Positions 6,320 through 13,298 of a DNA stretch of 13,298 nucleotides are shown here, in pieces. The position numbers were made by a program, and so were the translations under genes. The number at the start of each line of letters is the position of its first letter. Position 1 is the first letter of the stretch. The notes below the pieces were generated by a model. That model searched no databases. It was not told the DNA's origin and saw only the letters and a program-made list of their open reading frames with translations. This stretch comes from an uncultured Clostridium sp. Its GTDB lineage: Bacteria > Bacillota > Clostridia > TANB77 > CAG-508. Location: positions 1 to 13,298 of the forward strand of contig CAMGAZ010000019.1 of NCBI GenBank assembly GCA_946008205.1, given 5' to 3'.

Positions 6320-7222
6320 TTATCCTATATCTTCCAGTTCTTGTATCAAACTAATATATTTTAAATAAAACAAATCTTTGTTCTTCTCATTTGAGGACTT
6401 TATCAATTCCTTTAGAAGTACATAGGCTTTATTAACCTTTGCTTGCCTCATGCTTGATAAATTGTATCCTCCATTCATAAATTCAGTCAATTTACTTTCT
6501 GCGCTCCCGAGCAAATTAGTTATATCATTCCACTTTTCCGTGTCTAATAAGGAATATGCAGATAGTATATCAGATTTTATATAACCTATTTGTATCTTGG
6601 GCTGGTCTTCTGATGTTTCACTCATGTACTTTTGAAATAAGATGTACATATATGCAAGACATATGGATGTTTTTACTTTTTTTTTATTTTTTATTGATAT
6701 CATTAAATTATCTTTATTTGTATTATATGACAATATATCATCACTTGATACATTCATAGTGTTAAGATCTAAAGTTATAGTAACCCATGAATCATATAAA
6801 TTTTCAGCTTGATTTTCTAAATCATTCCAATCTACTGTATTAGTATCTCTTAATAGCACTGAGTTATATTCTATATAATATTTCTCTATATTTTGATTTT
6901 CATTATTACTTTTAGAATCTTCGGTTGATTTCGATGAACTTGAAGCAGATTCTTCTTGATTAGAATTACTCATAATATTTTGCGAAGTTTCTCCTACAGA
7001 TGTTCTTTTTATTTGAATTTCATCAGTAGTTTTTAGATTGTTCAGTTGATTTATCATTGCCAATGTTGTTTTATCAAGATACTCCAGCTCATCATCAATT
7101 TTATTTGATAACTTTTGTATATTACCATTTAAACTACTACGAACAATCATAATAATAGACGCAATGATTGCTACCATTATTGTCACAATAATAATATAAA
7201 TTAACCAGTTCTTACTTTTCAT
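6320..7222 (-). CDS. Membrane-anchored protein of unknown function
   Basis: This is a 300-residue protein that I do not recognise. Residues 6-27 form one strong hydrophobic segment after a short basic start (MKSKNW), so it is probably a signal anchor with the rest outside the cytoplasm. There is no lipobox cysteine. Residues 33-65 look helical and may form a coiled coil. A Ser/Asn/Glu-rich linker covers about 73-112. The region from about 113 to the end looks like a folded helical domain (YYIEYNSVLLRD, CLAYMYILFQKYM, a C-terminal EKNKDLFYLKYISLIQELED). The ATG follows CGGAG by 7 bases. It stands alone, between the divergent orphan gene at 7378 and rnpB. The absence of neighbours with a clear role leaves its function open. 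Confidence 0.85.
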   Translation of the reverse strand: MKSKNWLIYIIIVTIMVAIIASIIMIVRSSLNGNIQKLSNKIDDELEYLDKTTLAMINQLNNLKTTDEIQIKRTSVGETSQNIMSNSNQEESASSSSKSTEDSKSNNENQNIEKYYIEYNSVLLRDTNTVDWNDLENQAENLYDSWVTITLDLNTMNVSSDDILSYNTNKDNLMISIKNKKKVKTSICLAYMYILFQKYMSETSEDQPKIQIGYIKSDILSAYSLLDTEKWNDITNLLGSAESKLTEFMNGGYNLSSMRQAKVNKAYVLLKELIKSSNEKNKDLFYLKYISLIQELEDIG

Positions 7223-7280
7223 ATTTTTCTCCGTTAGATTAATATTTATATATTTAATTTTTCCAAAATTCTTACATTTT

Positions 7281-7310
7281 ATTCTAAGTATATTAATTTT
7301 AATTATTCAA
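7281..7310 (-). promoter_or_regulatory. Possible promoter of the membrane-anchored protein gene
   Basis: On the minus strand TTGAAT (7310-7305), an 18-base spacer and TAGAAT (7286-7281), 58 bases before the ATG. The match is modest and the region is very AT-rich, so chance matches are likely. Confidence 0.3.
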
Positions 7311-7328
7311 ATAATAAAATAGAATAAT

Positions 7329-7358
7329 TTGCTGTTTTCAATTGTTAAAACATACTAT
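7329..7358 (+). promoter_or_regulatory. Possible promoter of the orphan gene at 7378
   Basis: TTGCTG (7329-7334), an 18-base spacer and TACTAT (7353-7358). The distance to the ATG at 7378 is short but enough for a leader of about 12 bases holding the ribosome site. Confidence 0.35.
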
Positions 7359-7377
7359 TGAATATCTGGAGGAAAAA

Positions 7378-7689
7378 ATGTATCCAATCATTAAATTTTA
7401 TAGCAATAAGGATGGTGAAATTTTTAATTTCTTATCAAAATATCATAAAAGTGCAGAAAATTCATATAAACACATTCAAGATTTGGATGTATATTTGCAT
7501 TCACTAGAATGGCAAAAAGAATATAAAAACCCCATCGAGGTAGCTACTGTGCTAGGAGTTTTCGCTGATAATATGGAGGATTTTGACATTGTTATGTGGG
7601 TTAGCTTGGATAAAGGATATTATATAAAAATAACACCTAACAATGCTGATAGCATCATTAGGTATTTATATGAGCGATATCCATATTAA
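7378..7689 (+). CDS. Small protein of unknown function (103 residues)
   Basis: The ATG at 7378 follows GGAGG by 5 bases. The reading frame could be opened earlier at a TTG (7342), but that would put the ribosome site inside the gene. The protein is soluble, with no membrane segment or signal peptide. It has a helical first half (FLSKYHKSAENSYKHIQ) and a mixed second half with GVFADNMEDFDIVMWVSLDKGYYIKITP, then ADSIIRYLYERYPY at the end. There are no cysteines or metal motifs. I do not recognise the family. It is one of only two plus-strand genes and its stop is 8 bases from the convergent gpsA stop. Confidence 0.82.
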   Translation: MYPIIKFYSNKDGEIFNFLSKYHKSAENSYKHIQDLDVYLHSLEWQKEYKNPIEVATVLGVFADNMEDFDIVMWVSLDKGYYIKITPNNADSIIRYLYERYPY

Positions 7690-7697
7690 TTTAATGC

Positions 7698-8681
7698 TTA
7701 CTCGCTTTTCTTCTCTCTCGTCATAAGCATCGTTACCGCGTCTCTTGGATCTAAATGGTTATATAATACATCATAAACTGCATTTACAATAGGCATTTCA
7801 ATATTATATTTTTTTGCTAAAGCATATGCAACTTCTATGTTATCAATGCTTTCTATAACCATACCTATTTCTTGTCTTGCCTGATCAACTGTATATCCTT
7901 TTCCAATCAATCTTCCAGCTCTTCTGTTTCTGCTGTGTTCACTCATGCAAGTTACAATTAAATCGCCAAGTCCAGAAAGTCCATAAAATGTATCATGTTG
8001 TCCGCCCATAGCCATTCCTAGCCTAGTAATCTCAACTAAACCTCTAGTTATTAATGCAGCAAAACTATTGTCTCCTAAGTTTATTTCTGTTGCAATTCCA
8101 GCGCAGAAAGCAATGATGTTCTTTAAAGCTCCACCCAATTCAACACCAATAACATCATCAGACGTATATACCCTCATTTTTTCATTCATGAAAGTCTCTT
8201 GCACCATATTTTGAACATCTTTATCTTTTGACGCTATAACTATAGCAGTTGGTATTCCTATAGAAACCTCTTCCGCATGGCTAGGTCCTGAAAAAATTCC
8301 ATATTTAACTTTTGGCATTTCTTGCTCTATTATTTGGCTTAAGGTACAAAGTGTATCAGCTTCAAACCCTTTTGCGCACATGATTATTGGTTGATTTGTA
8401 ACATAATCTTTATATTTTTTTATAGTTTCCCTTACAAACTTTGAAGGTGTAACATGTAATATCATTTCACTACCTTCAATTACTGTTTTCATATCTGTAT
8501 AACAAGTAATATTTTCACCTATTATTGCCTCTGGCAAAAATTTGCATTTTCTTTCTACATTTATAGCATTTGCCTCTTCTTCAGAAAAAGACCACATCTT
8601 TATATTGTTTCCTGCCTTTGCTAAATGTATTGCAAGAGCCACTCCCCATGTTCCACTTCCTATTATAGCTATATTTTTCAT
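7698..8681 (-). CDS. gpsA: Glycerol-3-phosphate dehydrogenase, NAD(P)-dependent
   Basis: GpsA reduces dihydroxyacetone phosphate to sn-glycerol-3-phosphate in the cytoplasm, the backbone for phospholipids. The 327-residue protein has the N-terminal dinucleotide motif IGSGTWG (7-13), CAKGFE (102-107), FSGPSHAEEV (130-139), ELGGALKN (181-188) with catalytic Lys187, and GLSGLGDLIVTC followed by SRNR (234-253). All key residues and the family length are present. The ATG at 8681 follows AAGGAG by 7 bases. It lies 91 bases downstream of plsY, whose enzyme uses its product, so the two make a functional pair at the end of the der-plsY-gpsA cluster. Confidence 0.96.
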   Translation of the reverse strand: MKNIAIIGSGTWGVALAIHLAKAGNNIKMWSFSEEEANAINVERKCKFLPEAIIGENITCYTDMKTVIEGSEMILHVTPSKFVRETIKKYKDYVTNQPIIMCAKGFEADTLCTLSQIIEQEMPKVKYGIFSGPSHAEEVSIGIPTAIVIASKDKDVQNMVQETFMNEKMRVYTSDDVIGVELGGALKNIIAFCAGIATEINLGDNSFAALITRGLVEITRLGMAMGGQHDTFYGLSGLGDLIVTCMSEHSRNRRAGRLIGKGYTVDQARQEIGMVIESIDNIEVAYALAKKYNIEMPIVNAVYDVLYNHLDPRDAVTMLMTREKKSE

Positions 8682-8704
8682 ACATTAACTCCTTTTCGTT
8701 GTCA

Positions 8705-8746
8705 TTAGATTCAACTAATCTAAATAGCTGGAACTAATTAATTCCA
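8705..8746 (-). repeat. Two adjacent inverted repeats between plsY and gpsA
   Basis: TTAGATT and AATCTAA (8705-8711, 8717-8723) form a 7-bp perfect stem with a 5-base loop. TGGAA and TTCCA (8729-8733, 8742-8746) bracket TAATTA as a second imperfect 18-base palindrome. No U run follows either on the minus strand, so they are not typical terminators. They may be processing or stability hairpins between the two cistrons, or a binding site. Confidence 0.45.
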
Positions 8747-8772
8747 ACTACTATTAATAATAAAATTATTCA

Positions 8773-9402
8773 TTATTTTGTTCCTTTAAAGCTTAGCTTA
8801 TTCTCTTTTCCTTCTAATAATCTTTTAACATTGGACCTGTGGTTAAATACGACTAATACGGCAAGTATTATAGCAAAAATTATATAGTTTCCATTAACTA
8901 AATAATTTGTATGTATGAATACTGTTAGTACAGGAAATAATATTGCAGCTGCTATTGAACCAAGAGAAACAAATCTTGTAAGAGCCATTAATACTAATGC
9001 AAATACTAAACAAATTAGGCCTATTTGCCAGTTCACCATTAAAAGCACTCCTAAAGATGTTGCAATTCCTTTTCCTCCTTTAAATTTAAAGAATACTGGA
9101 AAAGTATGACCTAATACAACAAATATTCCCGCTAGTTGTACTAGTAGACTTCCATCCAAATTTTTCATTATTTTACTTGCTATAAAGGCTATTAATACTG
9201 CTAAGACTCCTTTTAAGCAATCGCATATAAGTGTTAAGATTGCTGCTTTTTTGCCAACTGTCCTTAAGACATTGGTTGTTCCAGCATTTCCACTACCTTT
9301 CTCTCTAACATCGAATCCAGCAAATTTCTTGCTAAATATAATTGAAAAACTTATGCTTCCTAATAAATATGCAATAATAGAAACAATAATATATGTTGCC
9401 AT
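8773..9402 (-). CDS. plsY: Acyl phosphate:glycerol-3-phosphate acyltransferase
   Basis: PlsY is an integral membrane enzyme that transfers a fatty acyl group from acyl phosphate to glycerol-3-phosphate, giving lysophosphatidic acid. The 209-residue protein is very hydrophobic, with about five to seven membrane segments. It carries the three family motifs: GSGNAGTTNVLR (36-47), KFKGGKGIAT (106-115) and FNHRSNVKRL (186-195). The ATG at 9402 follows AAGGAG by 10 bases. A GTG at 9411 is in frame but lies only 1 base from the same ribosome site. It begins 17 bases after der and precedes gpsA, which makes its substrate. Confidence 0.96.
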   Translation of the reverse strand: MATYIIVSIIAYLLGSISFSIIFSKKFAGFDVREKGSGNAGTTNVLRTVGKKAAILTLICDCLKGVLAVLIAFIASKIMKNLDGSLLVQLAGIFVVLGHTFPVFFKFKGGKGIATSLGVLLMVNWQIGLICLVFALVLMALTRFVSLGSIAAAILFPVLTVFIHTNYLVNGNYIIFAIILAVLVVFNHRSNVKRLLEGKENKLSFKGTK

Positions 9403-9419
9403 AAAAATCACTCTCCTTA

Positions 9420-10763
9420 TTATTTAGTATTACTTTTCTCATTCTTCTCTACTTTTTCTCTAGCAATCATCCTTATTGGGGTGCCTACTAATCCAAACTC
9501 TTTTCTAAGTTGATTTACTAAATATCTTTCGTATGAAAAATGGAATAACTTTTTATCATTTACAAATACAACAAATGTTGGCGGCTTTGTTGATGCTTGT
9601 GTCATGTAATATAATTTTAATCTTCTTCCTTTGTCTGTTGGCGGTTGTACTACAGCTATCGCTTCTGCTAGCACTTGGTTTAAAACGGATGTTGATACTC
9701 TTAACGCATTTTGGTTTGCTACATTGTTTATCATGTCAAATAGTTTATCTACTCTTTGACCTGTTTTTGCTGATATAAAAATCAGTGGAGCATATGATAG
9801 ATATGGTAATTTTGTGTACACTTCTTTTGTATATTTTTCAAGCGTTCCGCTTCGTTTTTCGTATTCGTCCCATTTATTTACTGCAATTATTATACCTTTA
9901 CCTGCCTCGTGTGCTTCTCCCGCAATTTTTGTATCTTGTTCTGTAACACTTTGATTTGCATCAATCATCAATATACAAACATCAGCTCTTTCTATAGCAA
10001 GCAATGTCCTTGCAACACTGTATTTTTCAATTTTTTCATCAACCTTGCTATGTCTTCTTAATCCTGCGGTATCAATAAATATGTATTTGCCATGTTCATT
10101 TTCGAATTCTGAATCTATTGCGTCTCTAGTAGTACCTGCTACGTTGCTTACTATTAGTCTATTTTCTCCAAGAATCTTATTAATTAATGAAGATTTGCCT
10201 ACATTTGGTTTGCCTATTACAGCAACTTTTATTTGTAATTCTTCTTCTTCATCCTCAGATTTTGGTGGAAGCTCATTATATATTGCATCTAATATATCAC
10301 CAATTCCTATTGCATTTACGGATGACGCTCTGTATGGATCACCTAATCCCAAATTATAAAATTCGTAAATTTCTGGTGCTTGTTCTCCATAATTGTCAGC
10401 TTTATTGCAAACTAGAATAACTGGTTTATTTGCTTTTCTAAGCATTAATGCAATTTCACTATCGGCAGTTGTTACACCTTGTTTTGCATCTGTTATGAAT
10501 ACAATTACATCTGCCATTGCTATTGCAATATCTGCTTGTTCTTTCATCTGAACCAATATATCATTTGATTCATCAAATTCAATACCACCGGTATCTATTA
10601 AAGTAAAACTTCTTCCTCTCCAGTTAGCTTCTCCATATACTCTGTCACGAGTAACCCCTGGAGTATCCTCAACTATTGAGATTCTCTTGCCTACTATGTA
10701 ATTAAAAAACGTTGATTTTCCTACATTAGGTCTACCAACAATTGCGACCATTGGTTTTGCCAT
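9420..10763 (-). CDS. der: Ribosome assembly GTPase Der (EngA)
   Basis: Der is an essential double GTPase that helps assemble the 50S ribosomal subunit. The 447-residue protein has two G domains followed by a KH-like domain, as in the family. The first G domain has GRPNVGKST (10-18), DTPGVTRD (33-40), DTGG (57-60) and NKAD (120-123). After an acidic linker (SEDEEEE, 169-175), the second has GKPNVGKSS (184-192), TTRD (211-214), DTAG (231-234) and NKWD (296-299). The KH-like part spans about 357-437 and a short basic tail follows. The ribosome site AGGTGAAG precedes the ATG. It is the first gene of the der-plsY-gpsA cluster and has a promoter at 10801-10829. Confidence 0.97.
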   Translation of the reverse strand: MAKPMVAIVGRPNVGKSTFFNYIVGKRISIVEDTPGVTRDRVYGEANWRGRSFTLIDTGGIEFDESNDILVQMKEQADIAIAMADVIVFITDAKQGVTTADSEIALMLRKANKPVILVCNKADNYGEQAPEIYEFYNLGLGDPYRASSVNAIGIGDILDAIYNELPPKSEDEEEELQIKVAVIGKPNVGKSSLINKILGENRLIVSNVAGTTRDAIDSEFENEHGKYIFIDTAGLRRHSKVDEKIEKYSVARTLLAIERADVCILMIDANQSVTEQDTKIAGEAHEAGKGIIIAVNKWDEYEKRSGTLEKYTKEVYTKLPYLSYAPLIFISAKTGQRVDKLFDMINNVANQNALRVSTSVLNQVLAEAIAVVQPPTDKGRRLKLYYMTQASTKPPTFVVFVNDKKLFHFSYERYLVNQLRKEFGLVGTPIRMIAREKVEKNEKSNTK

Positions 10764-10800
10764 TTCTTCACCTACTTAATTTATATTTGTTAACATACAT

Positions 10801-10829
10801 ATTTTACTATAAAACACCAAAAATAACAA
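10801..10829 (-). promoter_or_regulatory. Promoter of der-plsY-gpsA
   Basis: On the minus strand TTGTTA (10829-10824), a 17-base spacer and TAAAAT (10806-10801), 37 bases before the der start. No clear terminator for the upstream membrane protein gene was seen, so read-through is also possible. Confidence 0.6.
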
Positions 10830-10865
10830 GATATTTTATACTCTAATTTACTTTTTGATATATTA

Positions 10866-12587
10866 CTAATTACCATTACCTTGCTTGCAGTTTTTAGCCT
10901 TATATTCTAATATTATAAGAATAACTATACTTATAACAGAAATAATCGTACATATGAGCATTTCATTTGTTCCTGTGTACTTAACTGTTACATTTGCATT
11001 TCCGTTCTCGCATGATTTTGTATCAATTTTGACTTGTATAAATCCATTTTCTGATTCTTCGTATGGTACATCTTTCCCATTTATGTTTATTCTGTATCCT
11101 AAATAATAGATATATGGAAGTTCTATATACGTATCTTCGTTTATTTTGCGAGCTTCAAAATGCATGTTTGTACCAAACTTTTGGTAGTTCTCAATTTTAG
11201 CAGAGCTGCCATCTATAACGATTGGTACATCTTCTCTATTCGCAATATATGAATTTAGAACTTTAAATGCTTTAGTTGGTAAATATTCCATACTCGCCAT
11301 TCCCGCATGTATTCTACCTGTGTGTTCTGTAACTTTTACTCCGTGTATTAGTCTATTTTCATCTGATTCTATATTGTAATCTAACTTTTCATTATATGGT
11401 ACAAGCAACAATAGCACCAAAAAGGATAGAATTAACACGTCCTTTATTTTAAAGTCTTTTATTACCAGTCCATAATTAATTGCTGCTATTAAAGCGAAGA
11501 AAAAGGATGTGAATTCGAATAGCCTAAATGTAAACTGTATCATTCTAAGTATTCCTGGCAGTTTTTCAAACGGAAAGAATGTTAGAGTCATTATTGTAAG
11601 AATTATTCCAAGTAATAGAAATAACATATACGTTTTTTTATATTCTTTTGGTATTTTTCTCCAAGCTATAGGAGTTAAAACTAATCCTATTACTGTTACT
11701 AACCCTATTGCATATATCATTGGTTGTTCTTTACTTGTATAGAACAATTGATAAAATTTGGTTTTATAAATTTCTAGCTTGTTAGCTACCTCCATCCTTC
11801 CTGGTACAAATACTTCGTAGCTTGTTGCTAAATAATGTTGTATTAACCCTACCCAATAGAAGCTAGTAGCTAGTATTGTAATTAATAAATTTAATATTAG
11901 ACTTTTTATTACATCCTTGTTTTTTAACTTTTTAATAAATATCAGCAAGTATATAGCACATAGTATTGCTGTATATAAAGTGACTACTGTATGTGTTAAT
12001 ATTAACCCTATTGTCCCCCAGGCCAGTAGAAAGCTTGGCTTTTCTTCATTTATAATCGTATATAATCCATTAAATATCATCGGAATAAATACAAATGAAG
12101 CAAGTTCTGCAACCGCAACTCTTATATACATGTCTGTTATCCTATATGGCGCTAATACATATAAAATAGCTGCTAGCGTTGCAATGGTTTTATTTTTTAC
12201 AACCTTTAAAACAAATCTATACATAGTAATTCCTGATAGAATTATTATCATAAGCATAAACAATTTTAAGCAATTTACAAATGTCAAATTAAATATTTTA
12301 AATAATAGCGGTACATATGCTGTAATAGGGCTATAAAATATATTCCAAGAATATCCAAAATTATTGCAAAGGTTAGACATTATCATTGGCAAACACTCAC
12401 CAGCTGTCAATGTTTGGTATGTCCCTATCAATCTGCATATATGTTGCACTCCATCGTCTCTATAAATGTTTAGTTTGCTATTGGTAAGTGGCATGCATAT
12501 TGCTAAAGCCGCAATTATAATTAGAATATAATTTACATAGGTTTCGCTTAATATATTTTTTATTTTTTCTTTAAGCTTTAGTATCAT
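10866..12587 (-). CDS. GT-C-like multi-membrane protein (PTPS-related/YfhO-like)
   Basis: This 573-residue integral membrane protein has about a dozen hydrophobic segments between residues 18 and 400, an outside beta-rich domain at about 405-540, and a last membrane segment at 545-560. The first outside loop has YRDDGVQHICR (42-52) followed by LPMIMSNLCNNFGYSWNIFY. This matches the pattern of the PTPS-related/YfhO-like membrane families, whose acidic first-loop residues (here Asp44, Asp45) resemble the catalytic site of GT-C glycosyltransferases. The C-terminal domain has MEYLPTKA, IELPYIYYLGYRI and ESENGFI. Probable work is transfer or modification of lipid-linked sugars for the envelope; the substrate is unknown. 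The start overlaps the upstream paralogue by 17 bases and follows AAAGGAAAG by 9 bases, which suggests translational coupling. Confidence 0.82.
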   Translation of the reverse strand: MILKLKEKIKNILSETYVNYILIIIAALAICMPLTNSKLNIYRDDGVQHICRLIGTYQTLTAGECLPMIMSNLCNNFGYSWNIFYSPITAYVPLLFKIFNLTFVNCLKLFMLMIIILSGITMYRFVLKVVKNKTIATLAAILYVLAPYRITDMYIRVAVAELASFVFIPMIFNGLYTIINEEKPSFLLAWGTIGLILTHTVVTLYTAILCAIYLLIFIKKLKNKDVIKSLILNLLITILATSFYWVGLIQHYLATSYEVFVPGRMEVANKLEIYKTKFYQLFYTSKEQPMIYAIGLVTVIGLVLTPIAWRKIPKEYKKTYMLFLLLGIILTIMTLTFFPFEKLPGILRMIQFTFRLFEFTSFFFALIAAINYGLVIKDFKIKDVLILSFLVLLLLVPYNEKLDYNIESDENRLIHGVKVTEHTGRIHAGMASMEYLPTKAFKVLNSYIANREDVPIVIDGSSAKIENYQKFGTNMHFEARKINEDTYIELPYIYYLGYRININGKDVPYEESENGFIQVKIDTKSCENGNANVTVKYTGTNEMLICTIISVISIVILIILEYKAKNCKQGNGN

Positions 12588-13298
12588 TTAGTTTATCTTT
12601 CCTTTTCACATAAAATACATACATTATAAATACAATAAATGAAATCATTGAGACAATATATGAGATCCATTCTATTATGGTTCCTTCATAATTTACATAT
12701 ATTTTTACGTTTTCCATTTGTGTTGGAATGCGTATTTCTATATATCCGTTTTCTGATTCTCGATAACCTATCTTTTCTTTAGTATTCTCATGCTCTACCG
12801 TGATTTTATAGCCTGGATAGTTATAAAATGGCAATTCTATTGAAGTACCTTCAAATACGTTTTTAGCAGTTAAACTATAAGATAGGCCATTTTTGGTTTC
12901 CTCTTCTATGTCTGCTTTTCCACTTATTATATATGCCTTATCTTTTCTGGAATCTTTATATATTCTTAAACTTTTTAATGCCTTTTGTGGTAAATACTCT
13001 CTATTTATTAGATATGGCGATAACTTATCTTGAGACTGAACCCACATTTCATATTCTGTGTCAGATAATGTTTTGGTTTCTTCATATCTGTAATCATAAT
13101 TCACTTTAGCCATTGTTGTAATAATCATTATAACTGATAACATTAAGCCTAATCCTACTGTCCAATTTTTATCGTTGTTCTTTAATAGTGTGATTGCAGT
13201 AAATATATTATAGCCACATAATATAGCCATAGTAAACTCAAAAAACGCAAGCATTCTCCAAGCAAATTGCAATGTTGAGAAAATATCTGGCATTATGC
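12571..13298 (-). CDS. GT-C-like membrane protein, C-terminal part (cut by window edge)
   Basis: This is the last 242 or so codons of a gene that continues past the right edge with no stop or convincing start in view. The ATG at 13293 lies within a conserved stretch (MPDIFSTLQFAWR) that aligns with residues 343-355 of the neighbour (LPGILRMIQFTFR), so the true start is outside. Two hydrophobic stretches, a beta-rich outside domain and a final membrane segment are visible. The domain repeats the neighbour's pattern: REYLPQKALK, IELPFYNYPGYKI, ESENGYIEI and a closing VNYEGT. It is therefore a tandem paralogue, probably full length about 570 residues. Same operon as the downstream copy, which it overlaps by 17 bases. 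Substrate unknown. Confidence 0.8.
   Translation of the reverse strand, partial: IMPDIFSTLQFAWRMLAFFEFTMAILCGYNIFTAITLLKNNDKNWTVGLGLMLSVIMIITTMAKVNYDYRYEETKTLSDTEYEMWVQSQDKLSPYLINREYLPQKALKSLRIYKDSRKDKAYIISGKADIEEETKNGLSYSLTAKNVFEGTSIELPFYNYPGYKITVEHENTKEKIGYRESENGYIEIRIPTQMENVKIYVNYEGTIIEWISYIVSMISFIVFIMYVFYVKRKDKLNDTKA

Noticed and set aside
7342..7377. TTG start for the orphan gene
   Set aside because: The strong GGAGG lies downstream of it and directly before the ATG at 7378.
7694..7730. ATGCTTA...TAAGCAT inverted repeat at the end of gpsA as a terminator
   Set aside because: The 23-base loop, location within the coding end and lack of a T run make it unconvincing.
11917..12336. 139-codon plus-strand open frame
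   Set aside because: It is antisense to the membrane core of the GT-C-like protein; hydrophobic codons read backwards often give such long frames.

Overview
The window is AT-rich DNA that looks like the chromosome of a low-GC Bacillota, most likely a Clostridia-type anaerobe. The evidence is a pta-ackA acetate-forming pair, a der-plsY-gpsA cluster, strong AAGGAG-type ribosome binding sites, sigma-A-like promoters, and an RNase P RNA that reads like the ancestral A type. No species can be named from the sequence alone. Nearly all genes lie on the minus strand; only a pseudouridine synthase and one small orphan gene are on plus.

Layout, left to right. Positions 14-2263 hold ackA and pta (minus). 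Pta makes acetyl phosphate from acetyl-CoA and AckA turns it into acetate and ATP. The ackA reading frame lacks its first 19 or so codons, including the phosphate-binding N-x-G-S-S-S-x-K segment, and the DNA looks like a 46-bp deletion just after the original start. A divergent promoter pair at 2297-2356 drives pta leftward and an RluA-family pseudouridine synthase rightward (2389-3270).

Positions 3274-5731 hold the most unusual block: two tandem toxin-antitoxin-like pairs in the order antitoxin, toxin, antitoxin, toxin (minus). The toxins are about 340-residue zeta-type P-loop kinases. The antitoxins are 57-68 residue proteins related to each other. The block has its own promoter, with a nearby palindrome, and follows the terminator of the RNase P RNA gene rnpB (5911-6250, minus, with its own promoter).

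Positions 6320-7222 encode a membrane-anchored protein of unknown function, and 7378-7689 (+) a 103-residue orphan. Positions 7698-10763 form a housekeeping cluster read in the order der (ribosome assembly GTPase), plsY and gpsA. GpsA makes glycerol-3-phosphate and PlsY acylates it, so the last two genes carry out consecutive first steps of phospholipid synthesis. Two small inverted repeats sit between plsY and gpsA.

Positions 10866-13298 hold two overlapping paralogous multi-membrane proteins of the GT-C-like, PTPS-related/YfhO-like type. The upstream one runs off the right edge. They are probably envelope glycan or lipid-linked sugar enzymes, though the substrate is unknown. I saw no CRISPR array, tRNA, insertion sequence, integrase or attachment site.
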